A stretch of 27,289 nucleotides of DNA from Tannerellaceae bacterium (GCA_031279915.1 JAITHO010000029.1:1-27289); one strand, 5' to 3'. Numbered from the stretch's first letter, positions 7,415-16,464 are shown. Notes: generated by a model not told the origin, from the sequence alone. A program made the numbers and translations.

Positions 7415-10400
7415 TTAGAAAGTTATTGATGCGCCGAAGTTGATCAGTCGCCTTTGCGGATAATCCTTGCCGGTATTGTTCTGTTCGGGGTCTTGCACCT
7501 TCACTTTGTCGAAGGTGAGGAGGTTAGTCCCGTTGGCATAGATTCGCAGGTTGCGGATACCGATCTTCCCGATGGCGGGGAAGTTGAAGGTGTAACCGAT
7601 TTCGAGATTCTTCAGGCGTATGTAGTCGGTGTTCCACAGGTAGTAGGTATTCCGTCGATCGCCTTCGGATGCCCAGTATTCGTCTTCGCGATTGTAGGTG
7701 CGCGGGTGTTCGATCATGGGATTGTCTTCCGTCCAGCGATGGTCGTATGTCCATTTGTAGTAGTTGCCGGCCTGTCCGGAGCGTTCGCGCCAGATGTAGG
7801 TATGTCCTCCGGCAGCTCCCTGGAAGAGGGCCATGATGTCGAAGTTATTCCAATAAGCTCCGAGAGTAAGTCCGGCAACGAGGGTCGGCTCCTTGCGCTT
7901 GTTGATGCGGACGCGGTCGTCGCCATCTATATCGCCGTCGTTGTCATAGTCAACGAACTTGATGTCGCCAAGGCGAGCGTTTGCCCAATGCGGATAGTTG
8001 TCGAGCTCTTCTTTGGTGTTGAATACTCCGTCGGCTATGTAGAACAGCTCCGTATCGCTCATCTTGCCGGTTGAGCGCTGGTATTCGGGGATGTTGGGCG
8101 TTTCGTCCCAGAAGTCGATCTTGTTGCGGGCGAAGGTGATGTTGAAGGCGGCATAGTAATTCAGCTTGCCGGCTCTGTCATCCCAGCGGAGCAATCCCTC
8201 AAAGCCTCGGTTGCTGAGCTCTCCGAGATTCTCTCGCGGGAGGGTGAATCCGGCGGTATGAGGCAGGGATGCGTTGCGATAGATAAGCATCTGAGTGCGC
8301 TTGTGCAGGAAGAGGTCGGTTTCGAAGCTGAGGCGATTGTTCAGGAACTTGAACTCAAGGCCTATGTCGTAGGTCGTACCCTTCTCCCAAGTGATGTTGG
8401 GGTTAGGAAGCCTGCTCGGTGTCAGCGTGCGATTGAAGGTGCCGCCCAACAGATAGTCGGTGCTGAACTTGTAAGTGTTCAGGTATTGTATCGTACGATC
8501 GACATTGCCGTCGGTATCGAGCAGAACGTCGTTACCCGTAGTCGACACCGATCCGCGCAGCTTGAAGTAATCGATAGCCGGAACCATATCCTTCCAGAAT
8601 CCTTCCTCCGAAACGCGCCATGCGGCGCTCACGCCCGGGAAGAATCCGTAGCGCTTGCTGGGTGGGAAGCGGTACGATCCGTCGTATCTCCATACAAATT
8701 CAAACAGGTAGCGCTCCCGGAAGTTATATCCCACGCGCCCGAAGTAGTTCAAGCGGCTTTCCTCCCACGAGTTGCCGCCAATCTTGCGCTCATCGAGAGC
8801 GGCATTGTCGAGCTCCGGAAGCAAGTCGCTCAGGAAGTACCGCCGGTAGCCTGTCATCCAGTCCTGATGTATATTATTCGCCTCAATACCGGCCATGAAT
8901 GATACGCCATGGCTACCGAACGTTCGCTCGTAATTAAGGATGCCGTTCACCAGCCAGTTGGTCTTGTCGGTATGTTCCTGGGTGAGTTCCGTTGCGGCAA
9001 CGCCCTTCTTAACCGGAGTGGTCGTATAGGATCCGTCGGCTTCGCGCACCGGCTGGTAAATCTCATACGGAGTTTTGAACAGCTTGCGCATCTTGAAATA
9101 TTTATCATACGATCCTGTGGCCGAGAGGCTCAGTCCTTCCACTCCCGGTATCTTAATCACTGCCTTGAAGGTGTTCTGGATATAATAATCCTTTTGATTA
9201 TCGAAGCCGGCAGCGTCGGTGGCCATCATCACCGGCTGATGACCGTACTCCAGGTCGGGGCCGGGCTGTCCATTGGGAAGGAAGCCATGGTCGGTCGGTT
9301 TACTTCTAACCAAAGCGGTGAATATATCTCCGGCAGAAAAGATCGGGTAATTCCTAACCTCCATGCGACTTGTATTGCCGTAGCTGAGGCTGATATAATC
9401 CGTAACCTTCATATCTATATTGGCCCTTACGGAGAACTGGTCGTAGCGGTTGGCTGCCTTCTTGAAGATGCCCTCCTCGCCGTTTGCCGCCAGACTTACG
9501 AAATACTTGACGCGATCGTTACCGCCGCTTACGCTCATATCATGGCGATACATGGGCGAAACGTCCTTTATGGCCTGCTCCATATAGTTAGTATTTGGAT
9601 GGCCCCAGGGATCGGAACCGTCCTGGAATTTCTGCAGATCGTCGGCAGTATACTGGGGAGCGCGGTTGCGATACATGTCGATTTCGTTCATCATCACGGC
9701 ATACTCGTAGGAGCTTGCCATGACGGGCATACGGGTGGGCTGCGAGAATCCCCAGTTGCCGTTGTAGGTAACGCTGGGCTTGCCATCGGCTCCTCTTTTG
9801 GTGGTTATCAGAATAACGCCATTGGCCGCACGCGAACCGTAAATGGCCGCCGAAGCATCCTTCAGCACCGAGATGCTCTCAATGTCGGAAGGACTGATAC
9901 GGTTCATGCCCCCGTCGCGCCCGGCCACGCCGTCGATAACGTAGAGCGGATCCTTATATCCCAGAGTATTTACGCCGCGGATACGGATGGTTGATGCACC
10001 CTCGCCGGGCTCGTCGGAACGTTGGAAGCCTATAACTCCGGGCATACGGCCTACCATGCTGCCGGCCAGATTGGTGGTTGGAGAAGCCTTAAGCTCATCG
10101 CCCCTAACCGTGGCAACGGCGCCGGTTACCGTAACCTTGCGCTGAGTGCCGTAGCCTACGACAACGACCTCCTCAAGCGCCTGAGTGTCGTCGCGCATTG
10201 TCACATTAATTAAAGTTCGGCTGCCAACGGCAACTTCCTGCGCGAGATAACCCACGTAGGAGAATACCAGAGTGGCATTTGCCGGAACCTGCTGGAGTGA
10301 ATACTTACCGTCGATGTCGGTAACCACCCCGTTAGTTGTTCCTTTCACAAGCACATTAACGCCGATAAGCGTTTCGCCGCCGGCATCTATAACCGTACCC

Positions 10401-10477
10401 GACACGGCTATGTTTTGAGCCGCCGCGCCGCACACAAGTAAAAGGAGAACTAGCATACATAGAATACTTTTTCGCAT
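7415..10477 (-). CDS. SusC/RagA-family TonB-dependent outer-membrane transporter (pair 1)
   Basis: A 1020-residue beta-barrel importer energised by TonB. Domains in order: signal peptide (1-20, cleaved before QN); a carboxypeptidase-regulatory-like beta-sandwich (about 23-98, VSGTVIDAGGETLIGVNV); a TonB-box-like EEVVVVGYGTQRK (102-114); a plug (about 115-230, including VIDGVAG and GSRAANGVILITTKRG); and a barrel ending in aromatic ITF. Length is normal for SusC. It diverges from its paralogue susC2 across a 924-bp intergenic region. A strong promoter reading this way lies inside the inverted-repeat-bounded segment 10700-11053, so expression is predicted ON in the assembled orientation. The leader of about 250 nt holds a hairpin and a block shared with the susC2 leader. 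No ECF sigma or hybrid two-component gene is adjacent. Confidence 0.96.
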   Translation of the reverse strand: MRKSILCMLVLLLLVCGAAAQNIAVSGTVIDAGGETLIGVNVLVKGTTNGVVTDIDGKYSLQQVPANATLVFSYVGYLAQEVAVGSRTLINVTMRDDTQALEEVVVVGYGTQRKVTVTGAVATVRGDELKASPTTNLAGSMVGRMPGVIGFQRSDEPGEGASTIRIRGVNTLGYKDPLYVIDGVAGRDGGMNRISPSDIESISVLKDASAAIYGSRAANGVILITTKRGADGKPSVTYNGNWGFSQPTRMPVMASSYEYAVMMNEIDMYRNRAPQYTADDLQKFQDGSDPWGHPNTNYMEQAIKDVSPMYRHDMSVSGGNDRVKYFVSLAANGEEGIFKKAANRYDQFSVRANIDMKVTDYISLSYGNTSRMEVRNYPIFSAGDIFTALVRSKPTDHGFLPNGQPGPDLEYGHQPVMMATDAAGFDNQKDYYIQNTFKAVIKIPGVEGLSLSATGSYDKYFKMRKLFKTPYEIYQPVREADGSYTTTPVKKGVAATELTQEHTDKTNWLVNGILNYERTFGSHGVSFMAGIEANNIHQDWMTGYRRYFLSDLLPELDNAALDERKIGGNSWEESRLNYFGRVGYNFRERYLFEFVWRYDGSYRFPPSKRYGFFPGVSAAWRVSEEGFWKDMVPAIDYFKLRGSVSTTGNDVLLDTDGNVDRTIQYLNTYKFSTDYLLGGTFNRTLTPSRLPNPNITWEKGTTYDIGLEFKFLNNRLSFETDLFLHKRTQMLIYRNASLPHTAGFTLPRENLGELSNRGFEGLLRWDDRAGKLNYYAAFNITFARNKIDFWDETPNIPEYQRSTGKMSDTELFYIADGVFNTKEELDNYPHWANARLGDIKFVDYDNDGDIDGDDRVRINKRKEPTLVAGLTLGAYWNNFDIMALFQGAAGGHTYIWRERSGQAGNYYKWTYDHRWTEDNPMIEHPRTYNREDEYWASEGDRRNTYYLWNTDYIRLKNLEIGYTFNFPAIGKIGIRNLRIYANGTNLLTFDKVKVQDPEQNNTGKDYPQRRLINFGASITF

Positions 10478-10594
10478 ACTAATGAATTTTGATGATTTGA
10501 TTATTAAAGATCCCCACTGAAGGAATCTTGGTTCTTTGGATTTGTTAGAAAAATTAAGGTAACTATTCGGATGCCCCAGTTGTCAGGGCCCTTT

Positions 10595-10612
10595 TTATCC
10601 GCTCACGGATAA
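10595..10612 (-). promoter_or_regulatory. Leader hairpin of susC1
   Basis: TTATCCG, loop CTCA, CGGATAA is a 7-bp perfect stem in the predicted susC1 leader. On the minus strand it is followed by AAAAAGGG, not by T residues, so it is more likely an mRNA structural element than a terminator. Confidence 0.45.
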
Positions 10613-10631
10613 CTGTGTTTCAATTAAGTAA

Positions 10632-10654
10632 TCATAGGCCAATTTGATTTAAGG
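10632..10654 (-). promoter_or_regulatory. Leader block shared by susC1 and susC2
   Basis: The minus strand reads CCTTAAATCA, five variable bases, then GCCTATGA. The susC2 leader at 11249-11271 matches it at 20 of 23 positions. Both copies lie 130-155 nt upstream of the SusC start, so it is a conserved leader element or a remnant of the duplication that made the two pairs. Confidence 0.55.
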
Positions 10655-10732
10655 ATTAAACTGTTTGTATCTACTGAATAAAAAGGCGTCGCTATCAGAA
10701 AAAAGGAACGTTTAAACTGACAATGACGGGGG

Positions 10733-10763
10733 CAAATATATGCAAATACTTGTGAAAATAAAA
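10733..10763 (-). promoter_or_regulatory. Promoter of susC1, inside the invertible segment
   Basis: On the minus strand TATATTTG (10740-10733) matches TAnnTTTG, with a T-rich TTTT near the -33 position (10763-10760). It sits 9 bp from the TTGTCAG repeat core, exactly as the TACATTTG box does upstream of susC3. Both are preceded by the same TATTTGCA motif, so they are homologous promoter ends. Confidence 0.65.
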
Positions 10764-10865
10764 AGCATCCCTTGATATTTCTTAATAAAAGATAGATCGC
10801 AAACTTCAAAGGCGGGGCAAGCGGCAGTTGACAGTGGATTGGCAGGCGAAAAGCCGGATTTTTTT

Positions 10866-10929
10866 GCGCCTCTGGGACGTTCCAGAGGCGCCAGCAAAAA
10901 AATTTGGAGGCTCTGGAACGTTCCAGAGC
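10866..10929. repeat. Array B: two palindromic units with centres 41 bp apart
   Basis: Unit 1 (10866-10891) is a 26-bp palindrome with one mismatched pair and core GGGACGTTCC. Unit 2 (10910-10929) is the perfect 20-bp palindrome GCTCTGGAACGTTCCAGAGC. The linker holds AAAAAAATTTGGAGG, close to the AAAATTTGGAG linker of array A. Spacing and layout match arrays A and C, so this is probably a short or decayed member of the same family. Confidence 0.75.
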
Positions 10930-11190
10930 TGACTTTTTGGCCGTCCCAACGGCTTCGATTGGCCGGATCTCGGTGAATCTTTAAGCTCCAAAGTAATGTT
11001 AAGATAGATTTAAATGCAGGAACGAAAAATTGTCAGTTTAAACGTTCCTTTTTAATGACAACGCAGGAATACTAAAAATGGCCATCACCCAAAGTCGCGA
11101 CGCTGAATCCTACGCTCAAAAACTGTTGAGCACAAGCATAGTTAAAGAAGAAAAGGGAATGGGTGAGAGAAGGTGTAAAGTAGACTCGAA

Positions 11191-11204
11191 ATTGTCAGTT
11201 TAAA
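11191..11204 (+). repeat. Extra copy of the inversion-site core, upstream of susC2
   Basis: ATTGTCAGTTTAAA matches the inner 14 bases of the repeats at 11029 and 17585 in the same orientation, then diverges (GGAACA). It lies at the point in the susC2 leader that corresponds to the left repeat in the susC1 leader. It may be the ancestral susC2-side half-site or an alternative partner for inversion. Confidence 0.6.
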
Positions 11205-11248
11205 GGAACAAATAAAACGACAACGACAAGCAAATAACAAAGTATAAC

Positions 11249-11271
11249 CCTTAAATCACAGTAGCCTATGA
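11249..11271 (+). promoter_or_regulatory. Leader block of susC2 shared with susC1
   Basis: CCTTAAATCA, five variable bases, then GCCTATGA; it matches 10632-10654 (minus strand) at 20 of 23 positions. The ATG within it opens a possible 36-codon leader ORF. Confidence 0.55.
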
Positions 11272-11378
11272 ACGGAGTACAACTATCATTTCAGAAAACC
11301 TGCGAACGGCATCCGCTGTTCAATTTTCAAGCGGCTAAATACTCAAGCCATTCATTAGTTTCTAACATTCATTATTAA
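11268..11378 (+). CDS. Possible 36-aa leader ORF upstream of susC2
   Basis: An ATG in the conserved leader block opens a 36-codon frame ending in TAA, 23 bp before the susC2 ATG. The peptide (MNGVQLSFQKTCERHPLFNF...) has no recognisable features. The same ATG in the susC1 leader opens only a 3-codon frame, which argues against a conserved peptide. Reported as a weak candidate. Confidence 0.15.
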   Translation: MNGVQLSFQKTCERHPLFNFQAAKYSSHSLVSNIHY

Positions 11379-11401
11379 ACAAACAATTAAACAAGTGCAC
11401 T

Positions 11402-14400
11402 ATGCTAAAATGTATTGCAGGCATTGCCTTACTATTTTGTACAAGCTTGGCGTTCGCCCAGAGCGTGACTGTGTCGGGAACGGTATCCGACGCCGTTGGC
11501 GAAACTCTGATAGGAGTGAACGTGCAGGTTAGAGGTACCACTATCGGTACCGTCACTGATGTGGACGGGAAATACTCCCTCCAGGTTCCCAGCGCACAGT
11601 CCGTACTCGTATTCTCGTATGTGGGATACCTCTCGCAGGAGGTTACGGTTGGCGCTCAGAAAATAATTAATGTCACTATGCGCGAGGATTCGCAGAATCT
11701 GGAAGAGGTGGTGGTGGTTGGATATGGAACTCAGCGAAAGATGACCGTCACGGGTTCCGTGGCTAGCGTGAGCGGCATGGAACTGAGAGCGTCGCCTACG
11801 TCGAACCTCTCGAACGCTATGGTCGGACGTATGCCGGGAGTTATAGGCTTCCAACGTTCTGACGAACCGGGCGGCGGAGCTACCACCATACGCATCCGAG
11901 GCACCAACACGCTCGGAAGCAAGGATCCGTTAGTTGTTATCGACGGCGTTGCTGACCGCGGAGGCGGCCTCAACCGTATTAATCCTAACGAAATCGAGTC
12001 GATGTCGGTACTCAAGGACGCTGCTGCCGCTATCTACGGATCGCGAGCTGCCAACGGCGTTATTCTCATCACCACCAAACGCGGACGAGACGGAGCGCCG
12101 ATCGTTACCTTCGACGGCTCCTATGGTTTCTCGCAGCCCACTCGCCTGCCGGAGATGGCCAACTCTTTTGAGTACGCTACTATGATGAACGAAATAGCCG
12201 CCGGGACGTTTTCGGACGAAGAGCTGCAGAAGTTTAAGGACGGATCGGATCCATGGGGATATCCCAACTCCGATTGGTTCGGCGCTGTTATCAAACCGGT
12301 GTCGCCACTGTATCGCGCCGACGTCGGCATAAGCGGAGGATCGGACAAGATGAAGTACTACATCAACTTCGCGGCTAACGGGGAAGATGGCGTATACAAG
12401 CGTTCGGCCAACCGATACGATCAGTATAGCGTTCGCCTCAATCTCGACTGGAAGCTGGGCAAATATGCATCGCTCACATTCGGGAATACCACCCGGCTGG
12501 AGTATAAGCAGTATCCCGCAAAGGATGCCGGATCGATCTTCTCCGCACTGCGACGCGGCAAGCCTACGCAGAACGCCATTTGGCCTACGGGCGAGCCGGG
12601 CCCGGACATTGAGTACGGCGATAACCCTGTGATGACGGCCTCCGATGGCGCAGGATTCGATCAACAGAAAACATATCACGTGCAGAATAATGTGGGGCTG
12701 AACGTAAACATACCATGGGTGGAAGGCCTCAAGTTCATGGGCAACGCCTCCTACGACAAGCGGTTCTACTCGCGCAAGCTGTTTCAGAAGCCCGTGATCC
12801 TCTACTCCTGGGATGGCATCACACGCAGCCGCGAAGGACTCTCTCCCGGCAAACGATGGATCTCCGACCCGCGCCTCACCCGCGAAACAGAAGACCAAAC
12901 CGACTGGATGCTCAACGGCATACTCTCCTACGACAAAACCTTCGGCAAGCATACCATCGGAATAACCGCCGGAGTCGAAGCCCAGAACAAGGATATGGAT
13001 CGCCTCGACGCTTACCGTCGATACTACCTCTCCGACGCCTCCACCGAAATCAATATGGGTAGCATGAGGGATGCCAACAACGCAGGATACTCCTGGAAGG
13101 AGACCCGACTGAACTACTTCGGTCGCGTATCATATAATTATATGGAGAAATACCTGTTGGAGTTCGTATGGAGATACGACGGGTCGTATCGCTTCCCTGC
13201 GGATAAACGCTACGGATTCTTCCCAGGCATAATGGCAGCCTGGCGAGTATCCGAAGAAGATTTCTGGAAGGATAACATAGGCGTGATCGACTACTTCAAG
13301 CTCCGCGCATCGGTATCACAAACCGGTAACGACGCCCTCGTCGATGCAGATGGCAACGTCGACCGCAGCATCCAGTACCTGACAACCTACGGCAAGGATG
13401 GCAACGGTTATATCATCAACGGCATAGAAGAACCGAGGTTTTTCCTGAGCCGATCGCCCAACGTCAATATCACCTGGGAGGTGGGAACAACCTACAATCT
13501 CGGGCTCGACTTCAAGTTCCTCAACAATCGCCTCACATGGGAGTCAGACATATTCTATCACCGCCGCACGCACATGTTGATCAGCCGTAATGCCTCCATC
13601 CCGGAGATACTTGGCATCACACTGCCGCGCGAAAATCTGGGTAAGATGGAGAACAAGGGCTTCGAATCCCTGATAGGATGGAGCGACAAGGCCGGCGACT
13701 TTACATACAACGTATCGCTCAACATGACCTACGCCCAGAACAAGATCCTCTTCTGGGACGAAACGCCAGGCGTACCCGAGTACCAACAATCCACCGGACA
13801 CAGAGCCAACACCAGCCTCTACTACGTTGACGAAGGCATCTACCACAACCAGGCCGAGATCGACAACTCTCCGCACTGGTCGGGAGCCGTGCCGGGCGAC
13901 GTTCGCTACAAAGACGTTAACGGCGACGGCAAAATAGATGCCGACGACCGCGTGCGATCTACCAAGAACGCCGAGCCGCCATTCGTCGGAGGATTGAACC
14001 TCCAGCTCAACTGGAAGCAATGGGACTTGATGATCCTCTTCCAAGGAGCCGCCGGAGCCGAAGCTTTCATCAGAACTTGGTCGGGTACCGTAGGCAACTT
14101 CCTGAAGTCCTACTACGATGCACGATGGACACCGGAAAATCCTCAGGCTAATGGGCCGCGAACCTACGAACGCGAGAACCAGTACTGGGCCAATCCAAGC
14201 AATGCCAGCACCTTCTTCCTCACGCCGGCCGATTACATCCGCCTGAAGAATATGGAAATCGGATATAACATCCCGCCCAGACTGCTTAAAAAAGCCGGCA
14301 TCAGCAGGCTGAGAATCTTCGCCAGCTCGCAGAACGTATTTATTATCGACAAGATCAAAGTGGCCGACCCCGAAGTCGACAACCGCGACCTGAACAACTA

Positions 14401-14446
14401 TCCGCAGAGAAGATATTTCCAAGGCGGTATTTCCATAACTTTCTAA
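11402..14446 (+). CDS. SusC/RagA-family TonB-dependent outer-membrane transporter (pair 2)
   Basis: A 1014-residue importer. Domains in order: signal peptide (1-19, ending AFA before Q20); carboxypeptidase-regulatory-like domain (about 22-97, VSGTVSDAVGETLIGVNV); TonB-box-like EEVVVVGYGTQRK (101-113); plug (about 114-230, with VIDGVAD and GSRAANGVILITTKRG); and a barrel ending ISITF. It is a close paralogue of susC1 along its whole length; the plugs are near-identical in places (MVGRMPGVIGFQRSDEPG is shared), while loops differ more. susD2 follows 12 bp downstream. No TAnnTTTG promoter sits at the diagnostic 9-bp spacing from either core copy on this side (11029 or 11191), so the gene is predicted silent unless 10725-11028 flips. 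Confidence 0.96.
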   Translation: MLKCIAGIALLFCTSLAFAQSVTVSGTVSDAVGETLIGVNVQVRGTTIGTVTDVDGKYSLQVPSAQSVLVFSYVGYLSQEVTVGAQKIINVTMREDSQNLEEVVVVGYGTQRKMTVTGSVASVSGMELRASPTSNLSNAMVGRMPGVIGFQRSDEPGGGATTIRIRGTNTLGSKDPLVVIDGVADRGGGLNRINPNEIESMSVLKDAAAAIYGSRAANGVILITTKRGRDGAPIVTFDGSYGFSQPTRLPEMANSFEYATMMNEIAAGTFSDEELQKFKDGSDPWGYPNSDWFGAVIKPVSPLYRADVGISGGSDKMKYYINFAANGEDGVYKRSANRYDQYSVRLNLDWKLGKYASLTFGNTTRLEYKQYPAKDAGSIFSALRRGKPTQNAIWPTGEPGPDIEYGDNPVMTASDGAGFDQQKTYHVQNNVGLNVNIPWVEGLKFMGNASYDKRFYSRKLFQKPVILYSWDGITRSREGLSPGKRWISDPRLTRETEDQTDWMLNGILSYDKTFGKHTIGITAGVEAQNKDMDRLDAYRRYYLSDASTEINMGSMRDANNAGYSWKETRLNYFGRVSYNYMEKYLLEFVWRYDGSYRFPADKRYGFFPGIMAAWRVSEEDFWKDNIGVIDYFKLRASVSQTGNDALVDADGNVDRSIQYLTTYGKDGNGYIINGIEEPRFFLSRSPNVNITWEVGTTYNLGLDFKFLNNRLTWESDIFYHRRTHMLISRNASIPEILGITLPRENLGKMENKGFESLIGWSDKAGDFTYNVSLNMTYAQNKILFWDETPGVPEYQQSTGHRANTSLYYVDEGIYHNQAEIDNSPHWSGAVPGDVRYKDVNGDGKIDADDRVRSTKNAEPPFVGGLNLQLNWKQWDLMILFQGAAGAEAFIRTWSGTVGNFLKSYYDARWTPENPQANGPRTYERENQYWANPSNASTFFLTPADYIRLKNMEIGYNIPPRLLKKAGISRLRIFASSQNVFIIDKIKVADPEVDNRDLNNYPQRRYFQGGISITF

Positions 14447-14458
14447 AACTATGCTTTT

Positions 14459-16393
14459 ATGAAAATGAAATATAAAACCGTATTGATGGCGATTGCCTTC
14501 ACTGGCGCCGCCCTGCTTTCGTCTTGCTCCGACTTTATGGACCTCAAGCCCGCCGACCAGTATACGGAAGAGGACTTCTTCTCCAGCGCCGGACTAACGC
14601 AAGGTATGATCAACATGATTTACTCCTACGTGAAAGACGGCTCAAGAGAGCACGTCACCACAGGACTGACCGATGATGCCTACTTCACGCACAACTACGG
14701 ACAGATTGCCGTGAACGAAGCTAACGTGTCGGAGAGCGACCTCCAATGGTACAACGACGGCAGCTGCCCCTTCCAATGGCGGGAGTGCTACAAGGGCATC
14801 TACTATGCTAATCTTGTACTCGAGAACATCGGCAAAGTTCCGCAGGACAACGACTACGACCTCAACGTCATGAAGGGCGAGACCTACTTCCTGCGCGCTT
14901 ACCTCTATGTTAACCTCGTTCGCGGATTCGGCGGAGTGCCGATAGTTGACAAGACTTACGGGCTCGACGAGGCGCAGACGGTGAACAACATTCCCAGAAG
15001 CAACATTGGCGACTGCCTGGACTTTATCCTCAAGGATCTGACCGAGGCTGAGAAGTTGCTGAAGCCTACGGCTCCGCTCGGACGCGCTACTTCAGGCGCT
15101 GCAACGGCTCTGAAGGCGCGCATACTCCTCCACGTTGCAAGCCCGCTATTTGCCGACCGCTCGGTGAACACGCTCGACGTAAATCAGTACACCGGCAACC
15201 GCTCGGCTCTGTATCAAGCAGCCCTTGATGCGGCTAAGACGGTTATCAATAGCGGCGACTATAAGCTGGTTGATTGCCCTGGAGTAGACGTATATGAGGT
15301 GGCCAACAAATACCACGCTATCGCTATCTCCAACAATACCGAGATGATCTTCACCAAGCAGTTCGCATCGAGCAAGGTGGTGAACAACCTCCCGCTGCAG
15401 CACGGGCCGAACGGTTACCATAACTGGTCGGGCACGACGCCTACGCAGGACTTCGTTGTACATTTCGAGATGGAAGACGGATCGCTCAGCGGAAGCTCCG
15501 GTCTGTCGAAGCCGGGAGAGTTCAAGGTGGGCAATCCATATCTGGGACGCGAGCCGCGATTCTATGCTAACGTTGGATTCGACGGATCGGTGTGGGGACG
15601 CAAGCGGCCGTCGGATGCCTTCCCGCTCGACCCAACCGACCTCGGACAGCTGCAGTGCGGCATCTATGAGATAAGCGACGGAGTGAACGTGACGGTTAAT
15701 CTCCCTGAGGTAGGCCAGCAAATCAAGTTCACCGGAGTGTATGGCATTGATACCCGACAGGGGCCCATAGAAGACTGGAACGGATCATGGACGTCGTACT
15801 ACGAGAAGAAGCTGGTCGATACATCTGTTGACGGGCAGAACTATCCGCAGGTCGTTCCTTATCCGCACATCCGACTGGCTGAGATGTATCTCATCGCTGC
15901 CGAAGCGGCCATCGAGCTGGATAAACTTGAGGAGGCCGTGACCTTCATCGACGCTATCCGCGGACGCATCTACATCCCCGACACAAAGACAGCTCTCGCC
16001 GCACGCGGACAATCGTTCGCACAAGCCGACATGCGAGAATTCATACGCCAGGAACGTCGCTCCGAACTCTCCTTCGAAGACTCCCGATACTACGACGTGC
16101 GCCGATGGATGATAGCGCCCGTAACCAACAATAAAACTCTGACAGGCATGACCGTATTCGCTCGACTCAAACCCGGCAAAACGGCCTCCAGACCCTACAT
16201 ACACAACGAGGATACCTGGGAATACCACTACTACGTTAGAGACCTATCAGGCTCCTTCCAGGAAAACGGCGACATCCCCGCAAGCGCACAGCGCGAACGA
16301 CGCAAATGGGACAACAAAATGTATTTCGCTCCAATCTTGCGAGATGAAATAAAACGCAATCCCTCGCTCGTACAGAATCCAGGAATGAATTGA
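14459..16393 (+). CDS. SusD/RagB-family outer-membrane lipoprotein (pair 2)
   Basis: A 644-residue lipoprotein partner of SusC2. It has a type II signal peptide with lipobox LSSC (Cys23), then SDFMDLKP. SusD motifs include GETYFLRAYLYVNLVRGFGG, FIRQERRSELSFEDSRYYDVRRW and the end LVQNPGMN. It is a clear paralogue of the protein at 5513-7402 (shared TDDAYFTHNYGQ, RGFGGVPIVDK). It carries a short insertion near the C-terminus (around RDLSGSFQENGDIPAS) absent from SusD1. A hairpin terminator follows 25 bp after the stop. Confidence 0.95.
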   Translation: MKMKYKTVLMAIAFTGAALLSSCSDFMDLKPADQYTEEDFFSSAGLTQGMINMIYSYVKDGSREHVTTGLTDDAYFTHNYGQIAVNEANVSESDLQWYNDGSCPFQWRECYKGIYYANLVLENIGKVPQDNDYDLNVMKGETYFLRAYLYVNLVRGFGGVPIVDKTYGLDEAQTVNNIPRSNIGDCLDFILKDLTEAEKLLKPTAPLGRATSGAATALKARILLHVASPLFADRSVNTLDVNQYTGNRSALYQAALDAAKTVINSGDYKLVDCPGVDVYEVANKYHAIAISNNTEMIFTKQFASSKVVNNLPLQHGPNGYHNWSGTTPTQDFVVHFEMEDGSLSGSSGLSKPGEFKVGNPYLGREPRFYANVGFDGSVWGRKRPSDAFPLDPTDLGQLQCGIYEISDGVNVTVNLPEVGQQIKFTGVYGIDTRQGPIEDWNGSWTSYYEKKLVDTSVDGQNYPQVVPYPHIRLAEMYLIAAEAAIELDKLEEAVTFIDAIRGRIYIPDTKTALAARGQSFAQADMREFIRQERRSELSFEDSRYYDVRRWMIAPVTNNKTLTGMTVFARLKPGKTASRPYIHNEDTWEYHYYVRDLSGSFQENGDIPASAQRERRKWDNKMYFAPILRDEIKRNPSLVQNPGMN

Positions 16394-16418
16394 GGCGCTG
16401 CCTCCTGAACCATCATCT

Positions 16419-16464
16419 GCCCCCTGCTTGCCGGATCACGCACCGCGCAAGCGGGGGCTTTTCG
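16419..16464 (+). terminator. Intrinsic terminator of the susC2-susD2 operon
   Basis: GCCCCCTGCTTG (16419-16430) pairs with CAAGCGGGGGC (16448-16458) with one bulged T, followed by TTTT. Confidence 0.85.

Larger units (their letters stand above)
10700..11053. repeat. Putative invertible promoter segment between susC1 and susC2 (25-bp perfect inverted repeats)
   Basis: Left repeat 10700-10724 and right repeat 11029-11053 are perfect reverse complements over 25 bp. The right copy reads ATTGTCAGTTTAAACGTTCC and then TTTTT. They enclose 304 bp with no gene. A TATATTTG promoter box lies inside, 9 bp from the left repeat, pointing out toward susC1; the right interior end has no equivalent at that spacing. 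The layout matches known phase-variable promoters of Bacteroidales: short inverted repeats, a few hundred bp or less, one outward promoter, SusC genes outside. No recombinase is encoded in the window, so one would have to act in trans. Array B lies inside the segment. Confidence 0.7.
11054..11401 (+). other. Long upstream region of susC2
   Basis: Between the right inversion repeat and the SusC2 start lie 348 bp. They contain the extra core copy (11191-11204), the shared leader block (11249-11271) and an imperfect hairpin around 11303-11320 (GAACGG...CTGTTC). The two core copies on this side are followed within 10-30 bp by TGACAACG or CGACAACG, suggesting a local duplication of the leader start. 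No TAnnTTTG promoter facing susC2 is evident. Confidence 0.45.

Noticed and set aside
8909..9994. 361-aa plus-strand ORF
   Set aside because: Shadow on the opposite strand of susC1, which has full SusC homology in its own frame.
10624..10991. Three 61-aa minus-strand ORFs in the susC1-susC2 intergenic region
   Set aside because: Overlapping frames across promoter, palindromes and leader; no protein-like features.
11930..12952. 340-aa minus-strand ORF
   Set aside because: Shadow of susC2; no recognisable domain and wrong strand.
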